DNA of 64,000 bases from DASUCS01 sp041166385 (GTDB lineage Bacteria; Actinomycetota; Acidimicrobiia; Acidimicrobiales; JACDCH01): NCBI GenBank assembly GCA_041166385.1, contig JBEEFW010000029.1:18450-82449 (forward strand), given 5' to 3'. This document shows, piece by piece, positions 16,614 through 24,338 of the stretch. Numbering within the stretch: position 1 is the first letter of the stretch; every line of letters begins with the position of its first letter. Position numbers and translations under genes: made by a program. The notes under the pieces were generated by a model. It did no database searches. It was given only the letters and a program-made list of their open reading frames with translations, and was not told the origin of the DNA.

Positions 16614-16802
16614 ATGGACCACGACCGAGCACAACTGGCCCCGGTGGCCACCGCACTCGACGAGCTCATGCACCGCGTGACGGAGCTCGCGGACCAGTAC
16701 GGCGGGTCGAACGACGACCAGGTGTCGACCGAGCTCTACGAGATCGAGCGGTCATTGCAGCAAGCGGCCCGTCGCCTCGAACGTCTGGTGCGCGGTCGCT
16801 AG
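16614..16802 (+). CDS. 62-aa helical protein of unknown function
   Basis: The frame from ATG 16614 to TAG 16802 encodes 62 residues with heptad-like helices (ATALDELMHRVTELADQ and ELYEIERSLQQAARRLERL), so a small coiled-coil or helical bundle is likely. No family is recognised. It is divergent from hisD (54 bp apart) and is followed directly by a strong hairpin, which supports a real transcription unit. Confidence 0.6.
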   Translation: MDHDRAQLAPVATALDELMHRVTELADQYGGSNDDQVSTELYEIERSLQQAARRLERLVRGR

Positions 16803-16817
16803 CTGCGTGGAAAACGG

Positions 16818-16845
16818 GCGAAGGCTCCCGTAAGGGAGCCTTCGC
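16818..16845. terminator. 12-bp stem hairpin between convergent genes
   Basis: GCGAAGGCTCCC (16818-16829) pairs perfectly with 16834-16845 around a GTAA tetraloop. It follows the small plus-strand gene and faces the end of nth, so it can act for both directions. A second 7-bp hairpin (ACCAGGT/ACCTGGT) lies at 16882-16902. There is no T-run, as is common in high-GC actinobacteria. Confidence 0.7.
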
Positions 16846-16938
16846 GGGCGACACCAGGCGGCGGATCCCGATGTCGCGGGAACCAGGTGGCGGGAACCTG
16901 GTCACTAGAAAACATACAACGACACTTCCGGAAACGCA

Positions 16939-17607
16939 TCACCGACTTGCCCGGCCGGCCACCCCCGCTGACGGACAAAACGACGCGAGCACGCAGTCTT
17001 CGCAACGCGGTTTGCGGGCGTCGCACACCGCTCGCCCGTGCAGGATCATCCGCAGGCTGAACGTCCCCCGGTCGGCTGGGGGAATCATGTCGTTCAGCTC
17101 GTACTCGACCTTCACAGGATCGGTCTGCGTCGTCAGGCCGAGACGGACGGACAGCCGCCCGACGTGCGTGTCGACCGGCAATCCGGGCTCGTTCATGGCC
17201 ACGCTACGCACGACATTGGCGGTCTTGCGACCGACACCGGGGATCGTGACGAGATCCTCCATAGCGTGTGGAACTTCGCTGCCGAACCGTTCCACCAACG
17301 CGTTCGCCATGCCGATGAGGCTCTTCGTCTTGTTCCGGTAGAAGCCGGTGGACTGCACGATCGTCTCGACCTCTGCCGGGTCGGCGGCGGCGAGATCCGC
17401 GGGCGTCGGGTACCGAGCGAACAGCGCGGGTGTGACGAGATTCACGCGTTCGTCGGTGGTCTGCGCCGAGAGGATCGTGGCCGCCAGCAACTGGAACGGG
17501 TTCTCGTGCGTCAGCGCGCACAGCGCCCGCGCGTCGCCCGGATACTCCTCCGCCAGACGAGCCATCGTCTCACGCGCTCGTCCCTTCGGGGACCTCGGCC
17601 GGGCCAT
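16939..17607 (-). CDS. nth: Endonuclease III (DNA glycosylase/AP lyase)
   Basis: Nth excises oxidised pyrimidines and cleaves abasic sites. The 222-aa protein has the helix-hairpin-helix with catalytic Lys (TIPGVGRKTANVV), the catalytic Asp in LPVDTHVGRLS, and a complete 4Fe-4S loop C-x6-C-x2-C-x5-C in CDARKPRCEDCVLASFC. It starts 25 bp from the divergent mshD-like gene, with which it shares an overlapping -10 element. Confidence 0.96.
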   Translation of the reverse strand: MARPRSPKGRARETMARLAEEYPGDARALCALTHENPFQLLAATILSAQTTDERVNLVTPALFARYPTPADLAAADPAEVETIVQSTGFYRNKTKSLIGMANALVERFGSEVPHAMEDLVTIPGVGRKTANVVRSVAMNEPGLPVDTHVGRLSVRLGLTTQTDPVKVEYELNDMIPPADRGTFSLRMILHGRAVCDARKPRCEDCVLASFCPSAGVAGRASR

Positions 17608-17614
17608 CGACGGG

Positions 17615-17624
17615 ACGCTACCGT
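17615..17624. promoter_or_regulatory. Shared bidirectional -10 (ACGCTACCGT), nth/mshD
   Basis: The sequence reads TAGCGT on the minus strand, ending 7 nt before the nth ATG, and TACCGT on the plus strand, ending 8 nt before the mshD GTG. The two hexamers share the central TA. Confidence 0.5.
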
Positions 17625-17632
17625 CGCCCCTC

Positions 17633-18310
17633 GTGTCGCCCTCGATTCAGCGCACCCCGCGCACGTGGGTCGTCTACGCCCGTCCCGACGAACTGGCCGC
17701 GGCCCTGGGTGACGTCCGGCGATCGGGCGGTGGGCCGGTGCGCTGGTTCGTCACCGACCCCGACGACGCCGACGTCGCGGCCGCCGAGGCGGCCGGGCTC
17801 ACCATCGAGCGCGACCTGCTCCAACTCCGCCGGCCGCTGCCGGTCGACGCATCGATCCCCCTGCTCGCGGTGCGGGCCTTCGAACCGGGACGCGACGAAG
17901 CGGCGTGGATCGAGGTCAACAACCGCTCGTTCGCGACGCACCCGGAGCAAGGCGGATGGACCGTCGACGATGTCGTCTCGCGCGAAAGCGAGCCGTGGTT
18001 CGACCCAGCAGGCTTCCTGCTCCACCACGACAGCGAGACCGGCGAGCTCGCCGGCTTCGTGTGGACCAAGGTCCACGACCTCGAGCCGCGTGTCGGTGAG
18101 ATCTACGTGATCGGCGTCGATCCGCGCTTCCAGGGACGCGGGCTCGGCCGCACGTTGACGCTGCTCGGTCTCGACTGGCTGCACCGGGAACGGAACATCG
18201 ATCACGGCATGCTCTACGTCGACGCCGCCAATGCGCCGGCGGTTGCGATGTACAACCGGCTCGGCTTCGAGACCGATCACGTCGATCGATCATTCGCCGG
18301 CGAGGTCTAG
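17633..18310 (+). CDS. mshD: Mycothiol synthase-like GNAT acetyltransferase (short form)
   Basis: MshD acetylates Cys-GlcN-Ins in the last step of mycothiol synthesis. The C-terminal GNAT domain is typical: NNRSFATHPEQGGWT, SEPWFDPAGFLLHH, the acetyl-CoA loop FQGRGLGRTLTLLGL and NAPAVAMYNRLGF. The GTG start gives 225 aa, against about 300 in classical two-domain MshD. The N-terminal GNAT domain is reduced to roughly 70 residues. The symbol is by similarity; a related acetyltransferase role is possible. Confidence 0.8.
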   Translation: MSPSIQRTPRTWVVYARPDELAAALGDVRRSGGGPVRWFVTDPDDADVAAAEAAGLTIERDLLQLRRPLPVDASIPLLAVRAFEPGRDEAAWIEVNNRSFATHPEQGGWTVDDVVSRESEPWFDPAGFLLHHDSETGELAGFVWTKVHDLEPRVGEIYVIGVDPRFQGRGLGRTLTLLGLDWLHRERNIDHGMLYVDAANAPAVAMYNRLGFETDHVDRSFAGEV

Positions 18311-19062
18311 GAGACGCCGACCCCGACGAGGCTGCCGACGAGGAACGTGATGCCCGCCGCGAATGTGGCGATCGCCACCTGACGCCCCGCGGAGAACAGC
18401 ACCGACTTGCCGGTGAAGCGGGCCAGGAGCGTGCCGACCACCGCGCTGGCGATGAAGCCGAGCACGATCGATGCGATGACCGCGGCCGTGCCGGTCCCGA
18501 AGAACCACGGGAGGAGCGGCACGAGCGCGCCGAGCGCGAACGCGACGAACGACGACGTGGCCGCACCGGTCGGCGACCCGAGCTTGTCGGGATCGATCCC
18601 GAGCTCCTCGCGAGCGTGCGTCTGCAGCGCCATCTCGGGGTCGGCCATCATCTGCAGCGCGAGCTCGCGGGCGCGATCGGGGTCGACACCGCGCGACTGG
18701 TAGATCTGCGTGAGCTCGACGGTCTCGACATGCGGATTGCGATGCAGCTCACGCCGCTCGAGCTCGAGCTCGCGCTCGAACAGCTCCGTCTGCGCCTTCA
18801 TCGAGACGTACTCACCGGCCGACATCGACACCGCGCCCGCGATCAAGCCGGCGAGACCGGCGAGCCGAACGAATCCGGCTCCCGGGTTGGCGCCCGCGAC
18901 CCCGAGGATCAACGACACATTGGAGACCAGTCCATCGCTCACGCCGAACACCGCGGCCCGCGCCGTACCGCGATCGATGTCGCGATGATGGTGTTCGGGA
19001 CGAGGTGCGATCTGCGCGGCATCGCGGTTGCGGCGCGCCACTCTGGCACTGGCGTCGGACAT
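18307..19062 (-). CDS. VIT1/CCC1-family transporter
   Basis: VIT-family proteins move Fe2+ or Mn2+ across membranes. I start at the ATG at 19062, giving 251 aa. After a polar N-terminus (EHHHRDIDRG) comes the signature AVFGVSDGLVSNVSLILG, then GLIAGAVSMSAGEYVSMKAQTE, a cytosolic metal-binding helical segment rich in Glu (ELELERRELHRN), and three C-terminal helices. The stop overlaps the mshD stop at a shared CTAG. Confidence 0.88.
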   Translation of the reverse strand: MSDASARVARRNRDAAQIAPRPEHHHRDIDRGTARAAVFGVSDGLVSNVSLILGVAGANPGAGFVRLAGLAGLIAGAVSMSAGEYVSMKAQTELFERELELERRELHRNPHVETVELTQIYQSRGVDPDRARELALQMMADPEMALQTHAREELGIDPDKLGSPTGAATSSFVAFALGALVPLLPWFFGTGTAAVIASIVLGFIASAVVGTLLARFTGKSVLFSAGRQVAIATFAAGITFLVGSLVGVGVS

Positions 19063-19068
19063 TGTCCG

Positions 19069-19075
19069 TAGCCTA
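19069..19075. promoter_or_regulatory. Shared bidirectional -10 (TAGCCTA), VIT/rlmN
   Basis: Plus strand TAGCCT (19069-19074) ends 7 nt before the rlmN GTG. Minus strand TAGGCT (19075-19070) ends 7 nt before the VIT ATG. The intergenic gap is only 19 bp, so no conventional leader fits either gene. Confidence 0.5.
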
Positions 19076-19081
19076 CGAGTC

Positions 19082-20116
19082 GTGACCACTCGGTACGACG
19101 TTGATCTCGCGGGGTTAGGCGACCTTCTCGCGGACTCACCGTCGTACCGAATACGCCAGGTGTGGGACGGCTTGTATCGCCGGAGGGTGGAGCCGGAGGC
19201 GATGACCGAGTTGCCGAAGGCGTTGCGCGCAAGGCTCACAGCAGAGCTCCCGGCGGCGCTCGAGCTCGCCGCCGAGCGGGTCAGCGACGGCGGCGACACC
19301 GTGAAGCAACTGTGGAAGCTCAACGATGGAAGGGCCATCGAGAGCGTGCTGATGCGCTACCGCGATCGGGTCACCGTGTGCGTCAGCACGCAGGCGGGCT
19401 GCGCGATGGGCTGCGGGTTCTGTGCCACCGGACAAGCGGGCTTCGATCGGCAGCTCACGACCGGAGAGATCATCGAGCAGGTGATCCGGGCGTCGCAGCG
19501 GCTGTCCGAGGACACCGAAGGCCGGGTCTCCAACATCGTGTTCATGGGCATGGGTGAGCCGCTGGCGAACTACGACAACCTCTGGCCGGCGATCGAGCGG
19601 CTACAGGGCGACGTCGGGATCTCCGCTCGGCACATCACGGTGTCCACGATCGGGATCGTGCCCGGTATCCAGCGCATCGCGGGCGAGCGCCTTCCGGTGA
19701 ACCTCGCGGTGTCGTTGCACGCGGCGAACGACAGCCTGCGAAGCGAGTTGGTGCCGATCAACAAGCGCTACCCGTTGGTGAAGCTGGCGGAGGCCTGCCG
19801 CGCGTATCTCGCCGCGACGCACCGACGGCTGTCGTTCGAATGGGCGCTGATCGACGGCGTGAACGACCGCCGCACCGACGCGGCGGAGCTCGCGGCCTAC
19901 GCCCGCCCGTTGCGGGCGCACGTGAATCTCATCCCCCTGAACGCGACACCGGGGTGGCCGACGAAGGGCACGTCTGCGGCCGGGGTGCGAGCGTTCCGGG
20001 ATCGACTGGTCGAGCTCGGCATCAACGCCACCATCCGCCGCAACCGCGGCACCGACATCGACGCCGCCTGCGGCCAACTCGCCGCCCGCGTCGACCTCCG
20101 CAAATCCAGTGCATAG
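19082..20116 (+). CDS. rlmN: 23S rRNA/tRNA adenine-C2 methyltransferase
   Basis: RlmN is a radical-SAM enzyme methylating A2503 of 23S rRNA and A37 of some tRNAs. The 344-aa protein has the CxxxCxxC cluster in CAMGCGFCATGQAGF, the conserved GEPLANYDN motif, and the C-terminal Cys in TDIDAACGQLA that carries the methyl group. I start at GTG 19082 (MTTRYDVDL). The last codons and the TAG fall in a hairpin at 20102-20149. Confidence 0.95.
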   Translation: MTTRYDVDLAGLGDLLADSPSYRIRQVWDGLYRRRVEPEAMTELPKALRARLTAELPAALELAAERVSDGGDTVKQLWKLNDGRAIESVLMRYRDRVTVCVSTQAGCAMGCGFCATGQAGFDRQLTTGEIIEQVIRASQRLSEDTEGRVSNIVFMGMGEPLANYDNLWPAIERLQGDVGISARHITVSTIGIVPGIQRIAGERLPVNLAVSLHAANDSLRSELVPINKRYPLVKLAEACRAYLAATHRRLSFEWALIDGVNDRRTDAAELAAYARPLRAHVNLIPLNATPGWPTKGTSAAGVRAFRDRLVELGINATIRRNRGTDIDAACGQLAARVDLRKSSA

Positions 20117-20149
20117 CGACACACTTCTGTGTCGTAGTGCACTGGATTT
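20102..20149. repeat. Two-part hairpin supplying the rlmN stop codon
   Basis: An outer 12-bp stem AAATCCAGTGCA (20102-20113) pairs with 20138-20149. A 3-nt internal mismatch follows, then a 7-bp inner stem CGACACA/TGTGTCG (20117-20123, 20128-20134) with a CTTC loop. It contains the end of rlmN and lies before the convergent nucleotidyltransferase. It could be a bidirectional terminator or a palindromic repeat. Confidence 0.8.
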
Positions 20150-20153
20150 CGGC

Positions 20154-20906
20154 TCAGCGGACCAACACGGTGAGGTGTTCGTGGGCGCGGATGGCGCGGG
20201 TGAGGTGCTCGTCTGCGCGGACGTGGGCGCCGGGCCAGATCACGCACTGATCGATCTCGCCCTCGACGATCGCTCCCTGTCCGACCACGGACGTGCCGCC
20301 CGACCAGTGCATGTTCGCCGCGAGGTACTGCGACGGTGTGCCGCAATCCATGCACACCGCGTCCGGCGGCAGTTCGACGACCTCGAGGCGGGCCTCCTGT
20401 GCGGCGCGCGACCAGCTGCGTTCGTACAGCCCCGTGGGCTCCGGCGCGAGCGTGACGATCTCCGACCACGGCAGCACACAACCGGCGACCTCCGCGTTGG
20501 GACCAAACTTCGATCCCGCCGGCACGAGCACGCGGATGCGCTCCCCGTCCCAACCGTCCAGTAGCGGGGCCACCGACGACGGGCAGTACGTGTCGCCGTT
20601 CACGACGACGACAGGCCGGTGGTCGATCCAATCGCGCAACAAACCGATCGCGCCCGCCGTGCCGAGCGCCTTCTCGTCCTCGATCGAGAGGTGCACGCGT
20701 CGAGCGAGGTGCGCCTCCATCAGCGACCGATGGTGGTGCGCATTCACCGCGAGCGCGCCGGTCACGCCTGCGAAGCGATCGAGCGCGTGATCCACCAGCG
20801 CGCGATCACCGACCGGGCACAGGACCTTTGGACGGAGCAGCGTCAACGGCCTGAGCCGGAGCCCGGCACCAGCACCGAGCACGACACCTGCAATGCTGTC
20901 AGCCAT
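20154..20906 (-). CDS. NDP-sugar nucleotidyltransferase family protein
   Basis: The 250-aa protein has the sugar-phosphate nucleotidylyltransferase signature VVLGAGAGLRLRPLTLLRPKVLCPV and the metal Asp of VVVNGDTYCPS. The C-terminus has a short hexapeptide-like region (SVVGQGAIVEGEIDQCVIWPGAHV). The substrate is unknown: mannose-1-P guanylyltransferase-like or glucose-1-P types are both possible. Its ATG overlaps the ATG of the divergent gene at a CATG (20904-20907). Confidence 0.8.
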   Translation of the reverse strand: MADSIAGVVLGAGAGLRLRPLTLLRPKVLCPVGDRALVDHALDRFAGVTGALAVNAHHHRSLMEAHLARRVHLSIEDEKALGTAGAIGLLRDWIDHRPVVVVNGDTYCPSSVAPLLDGWDGERIRVLVPAGSKFGPNAEVAGCVLPWSEIVTLAPEPTGLYERSWSRAAQEARLEVVELPPDAVCMDCGTPSQYLAANMHWSGGTSVVGQGAIVEGEIDQCVIWPGAHVRADEHLTRAIRAHEHLTVLVR

Positions 20907-21258
20907 GCAGACGCGCCGGTGGGTCGACCCGTCGCAGCCCCAGACGCTGCAGATCGCGGTGTTCCTGCTCTACGCCCAAGCGGCCTTCGCCCTGCTGTTC
21001 GGACAATTCATCCACCTCGACGGCTTCGTGATCGTCATCGGCGGTGTTGGCGCAGGCTACGGCATCGCCAACGAGCGGAAGTGGGGGTACGGGCTGGGGC
21101 TTCTGGTGGCCATCTTCCCGTTCGTGTATCGCATCGCGAAGATCGACCTCGCCCACGTGTTCAACACCGACGTGGTCACGTTGATGTTCGAGATCGCGCT
21201 CGTCTTCTTGCTGTTGCACCCGCAGTCTCGTGACTACGAAAGGATCTGGTTCAAGTGA
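20905..21258 (+). CDS. Small integral membrane protein
   Basis: From ATG 20905 the product is 117 aa; an ATG at 20893 would add four residues. Three to four hydrophobic segments are visible (LQIAVFLLYAQAAFALLF, FVIVIGGVGAGYGIA, LGLLVAIFPFVYRI, LMFEIALVFLLL), with a polar C-terminus ending YERIWFK. No family is recognised. Its stop overlaps the start of the MaoC-like gene (GTGA), so the two are co-translated. Confidence 0.75.
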   Translation: MQTRRWVDPSQPQTLQIAVFLLYAQAAFALLFGQFIHLDGFVIVIGGVGAGYGIANERKWGYGLGLLVAIFPFVYRIAKIDLAHVFNTDVVTLMFEIALVFLLLHPQSRDYERIWFK

Positions 21259-21710
21259 CACTCACGGTGAAGGGAGTGCAGGGGCTCAAGGAGCTCGTCG
21301 GTCAGCACATCGGCTACAGCGACTGGCATCAGGTCACGCAGGAGCAGGTGAACCTCTTCGCCGACGCCACCGGTGACCATCAGTGGATCCACGTCGATCC
21401 GGAACGCGCCAAGGCCGGACCGTTCGGTGGACCCATCGCACACGGCTACCTCACGCTCGCACTCGTGCCGTTCTTCCTCCCGACGATCATGCAAGTCGAC
21501 GGCATCAGCATGGGCGTGAACTACGGCTGCGAGAAGGTGCGCTTCCCCTCACCGGTGCCCGTGGGATCCAAGGTGCGCTGCGGCGCAGCCGTCGAAGCCG
21601 TGGACGACGTGTCCGGCGGCGTGCAAGCGACCATCACCGCGACGATCGAAGTCGAAGGCGCACCGAAGCCGAGCTGCGTCGCGCAGGTCGTCTACCGCTA
21701 CTACGAATGA
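21255..21710 (+). CDS. MaoC-like (R)-enoyl-CoA hydratase
   Basis: The 151-aa protein has the single hot-dog fold of R-specific enoyl-CoA hydratases. It contains QEQVNLFADATGDHQWIHVD with the catalytic Asp/His pair (hydratase 2 motif), then GPFGGPIAHGYLTL. It probably acts on trans-2-enoyl-CoA in lipid metabolism. The GTG start overlaps the upstream stop. Two tandem inverted repeats follow the gene. Confidence 0.92.
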   Translation: MTLTVKGVQGLKELVGQHIGYSDWHQVTQEQVNLFADATGDHQWIHVDPERAKAGPFGGPIAHGYLTLALVPFFLPTIMQVDGISMGVNYGCEKVRFPSPVPVGSKVRCGAAVEAVDDVSGGVQATITATIEVEGAPKPSCVAQVVYRYYE

Positions 21711-21712
21711 CC

Positions 21713-21760
21713 TTTTGACAGTACCGGCGATACAAAAGTGTGTTGCCCATACTGTCAAAA
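21713..21760. repeat. Perfect 11-bp inverted repeat, 26-nt loop
   Basis: TTTTGACAGTA (21713-21723) pairs with TACTGTCAAAA (21750-21760). It begins 3 nt after the maoC stop, in the gap between two convergent genes. The right arm ends in AAAA and the left begins TTTT, so on either strand the stem ends in an A- or U-run that could aid termination. Confidence 0.8.
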
Positions 21761-21765
21761 CAACG

Positions 21766-21801
21766 GCTAGGCGCGCATTGCGAAGGTTGTACTCGCCTAG
21801 C
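21766..21801. repeat. 8-bp inverted repeat overlapping the oxidoreductase stop
   Basis: GCTAGGCG (21766-21773) pairs with CGCCTAGC (21794-21801) around a 20-nt loop. The right arm contains the TAG of the minus-strand LLM oxidoreductase. It is in tandem with the preceding palindrome. Confidence 0.65.
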
Positions 21802-22759
21802 GGAAGTTCGGGATGACCTTTTCGGCGAACAGTCGCAGGCTCTGGTCGTCGGGATAGTCGGAGCACCACGGCACGAAGCCGGTGCAGCCGAGATCGAGAT
21901 AGGTCTGGATCTTCTCGCTCACCTGCTCGGGAGTGCCGACCAGGTTGCCCTCGCGCCACGACTCCAACGGCTCGCCCCACATCGAACGCGTGCCAGCATC
22001 GATGATCTCCTGCTCGGTCTCGCGGACGAACACCGCACCCGAGATCGTCTTCATGATCTCGTCGTAGTCACGCCCTACGGCTTTGCAATGCTGCTTCAAC
22101 ACCTCAGCCTTGTGCGCCCACTCCTGCGGTTTGCCCCCGAAGTTCGAGCGGTCGGCATGCCGGGCAACGACGCGCAACGTCAACTGCTCGCCCCCGCCGC
22201 CGATCCAGATCGGCGGATGCGGACGCTGCACCGGCTTCGGGTCGCATTGCGCTCCGGCCAGTTGGTAGTAGCGCCCGTCGTACGCGACGTCGGGTTCGGT
22301 CCACATCGCCTTCACGATCTCGACGGTCTCACGCAGCATGCCGATGCGGACCTTCGCTTCGGGGAACTCGTAGCCATAGCCCCGGAACTCGTGGTCGTAC
22401 CACCCGGCACCGATACCCCAATCGAGCCGCCCGCCACTGATCACGTCGACCGTGCTCGTGATCTTGGCGAGGAGCCCGGGGTTCCGGTACGGCGCGCAGC
22501 CCACCATCTGTCCGAGCCGCACGCGGCTCGTGCGTTGACTGATCGCCGCCATCACGGTCCAGCACTCGAACACCGCCTCGTGCGACGGCACCGGCACGTT
22601 GTGGAAATGGTCGTAGACCCACACCGAGTCGTAGCCGAGCTCCTCCGCGAGCACCGCGATCTCGACGGCCTTGGCCCACTTCGCCTCGGCGCCCGAGATG
22701 CTGGCGAGCTCCATCTTCCAGCCCTGCGGGATGAAGCATCCGAACTGCACGTTGTTCAT
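21797..22759 (-). CDS. LLM-class (F420-type) flavin/deazaflavin oxidoreductase
   Basis: The 320-aa protein is a bacterial luciferase-like TIM barrel. It has MNNVQFGCFIPQ at the start, AEELGYDSVWVYDHFH, RVRLGQMVGCAPYRNPGLLAK, GRLDWGIGAGWYDHEF and PHPPIWIGGGGE. This subgroup in actinobacteria usually uses F420, but FMN cannot be excluded and the substrate is unknown. I start at ATG 22759. A TATCGT hexamer ends 8 nt upstream. Confidence 0.88.
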   Translation of the reverse strand: MNNVQFGCFIPQGWKMELASISGAEAKWAKAVEIAVLAEELGYDSVWVYDHFHNVPVPSHEAVFECWTVMAAISQRTSRVRLGQMVGCAPYRNPGLLAKITSTVDVISGGRLDWGIGAGWYDHEFRGYGYEFPEAKVRIGMLRETVEIVKAMWTEPDVAYDGRYYQLAGAQCDPKPVQRPHPPIWIGGGGEQLTLRVVARHADRSNFGGKPQEWAHKAEVLKQHCKAVGRDYDEIMKTISGAVFVRETEQEIIDAGTRSMWGEPLESWREGNLVGTPEQVSEKIQTYLDLGCTGFVPWCSDYPDDQSLRLFAEKVIPNFR

Positions 22760-22789
22760 GCCGCGGCACGATAGACGGGCCTGCGCTCC

Positions 22790-22795
22790 TACCAT
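22790..22795 (+). promoter_or_regulatory. Candidate -10 (TACCAT) of the lipoprotein hydrolase
   Basis: TACCAT ends six bases before the GTG at 22802. No ribosome binding site intervenes (the spacer is all C), which argues for a leaderless mRNA. Confidence 0.45.
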
Positions 22796-22801
22796 CCCCC
22801 C

Positions 22802-24313
22802 GTGCGCCGTCGCCCCCTCGCCGCGTTGCTTGCTGCGGCGTCGCTGCTGGGCACCGCGTGCACGACGCTCGTCGGCGAGGCCGCGACGTCGATCAACACG
22901 ACGAGCACCACTCGACCGATCACTGCGGCACCGTCCACGTCTTCCTCGCCTTCGTCGTCGCCGTCGGGCTTCGTTCCCGCTCCGGTCGAGTGGAACAGCT
23001 GCGGTAGCCGCCTGAAATGCGCCACCCTCGACGTGCCGCTCGACTACGCCAACCCCTCCGGTCCCACGATCGAGCTCTCGCTCAACGAGCTCCCCGCACG
23101 TCGCCCGCAAGAACGCATCGGAGCATTGCTCGTGAATCCGGGCGGTCCGGGAGGATCGGGCCTCGAGTTCGTCGCCGGTGGCGTCGACCTACCCACCGCG
23201 ATGCTCGATCGCTTCGACATCGTCGGCTTCGACCCCCGTGGTGTCGGCGCGAGCACCGGACTGCCGTGCGGCGACAACACGGTGCCGGCATTCCGTCGCG
23301 TCGACTCCGCCCCCGACAGCCCTGACGAGCAATCAGCGCTCGACGCGGCCGCGAAGGACGTGGCCGACGACTGCGCGACCAACGCCGGCGACCTCCTGCC
23401 CCATCTCGGCACCGACGACGTCGTGCGCGACATGGACACGATCCGGCAAGCCCTCGGCGAGGACACGCTCAACTATCTCGGCATCTCGTACGGAACGCTG
23501 TTGGGCCTCCGGTACGCGACGCTGTTCCCGCAGCACGCTCGGGCGATCGCGATCGATGGCGTCGTCGATCCGAGTCAGGACTTCGGCGAGTTCCTCCGTC
23601 AACAGGCGATCGCGTTCGACAAGCAGATCACCGCGATCTTCGATGGCTGCCCCGCCAGCGATCGCAGCTGTCCACCCGGCGGCGCGGCCGCGGCGTACGA
23701 CGAGGTGGCGCGCCGCGTCGAGGTCGAGCCGATTCCCGGAACGGGCGGCCAGTCGCTCGGACCGTCGGAGCTCGCAACTGCCGCGCTGATTCCGACGTAC
23801 GAGCCGTCGGGCGTCCCGGTGTTCTACGACGCACTCACGAGCGCACTCGACGGTGACGGGGCTGCCATGTTGCGGCTGTCGGCCGCCTACGAGGGCTCGG
23901 TGAAGTACACGCTGTATGCCGCTGTCGAGTGCATCGACTCGCCGCATCCGGTCGGACAAGACGAGTACCGAGCCTTCGCACAGGAGCTCGAGGGGTTGTC
24001 GCCCAGGTTCGGCGGTGCGATCGCCAACGAGCTCCTCCCGTGCGCGTACTGGGCGGCACCGGTGCGCAGCATCGTCGGGCCCGTGACCGCACCGGGCGCG
24101 CCGCCGATGCTCGTCATCGGCACCACCGGCGACGCCGCGACGCCATACGAGCAGGCCGTCCGCGTGGCGTCGACCCTGCAGGAAGGCCATCTGTTGACGT
24201 ACGACGGGTCCGGCCACGCCGCCTATGGAAAGAGCACCTGCGCCGAGAACGCGGAGGCGGCCTACTTCATCGACCTCACGCTCCCGACGCCGGGCGCGAT
24301 CTGCAGCAACTAG
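22802..24313 (+). CDS. Exported alpha/beta hydrolase with TAP-like C-terminal domain
   Basis: The 503-aa protein starts with a signal peptide MRRRPLAALLAAASLLGTAC, with a lipobox-like Cys20, followed by a Ser/Thr-rich linker. The catalytic domain resembles secreted tripeptidyl aminopeptidases (SCO7095-like): LLVNPGGPGGSG oxyanion region, nucleophile in LGISYGTLLG, Asp region VIGTTGDAATPYEQA and His in GSGHAAYG. It probably removes peptides or hydrolyses small substrates outside the membrane; specificity unknown. Confidence 0.88.
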   Translation: MRRRPLAALLAAASLLGTACTTLVGEAATSINTTSTTRPITAAPSTSSSPSSSPSGFVPAPVEWNSCGSRLKCATLDVPLDYANPSGPTIELSLNELPARRPQERIGALLVNPGGPGGSGLEFVAGGVDLPTAMLDRFDIVGFDPRGVGASTGLPCGDNTVPAFRRVDSAPDSPDEQSALDAAAKDVADDCATNAGDLLPHLGTDDVVRDMDTIRQALGEDTLNYLGISYGTLLGLRYATLFPQHARAIAIDGVVDPSQDFGEFLRQQAIAFDKQITAIFDGCPASDRSCPPGGAAAAYDEVARRVEVEPIPGTGGQSLGPSELATAALIPTYEPSGVPVFYDALTSALDGDGAAMLRLSAAYEGSVKYTLYAAVECIDSPHPVGQDEYRAFAQELEGLSPRFGGAIANELLPCAYWAAPVRSIVGPVTAPGAPPMLVIGTTGDAATPYEQAVRVASTLQEGHLLTYDGSGHAAYGKSTCAENAEAAYFIDLTLPTPGAICSN

Positions 24314-24338
24314 CGCGCCGTCGCTAGCTTGCGACGCG

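Noticed and set aside
16882..16902. Second hairpin ACCAGGT/ACCTGGT as an independent regulatory site
   Set aside because: Only seven bp in a terminator region; more simply part of the convergent termination zone.
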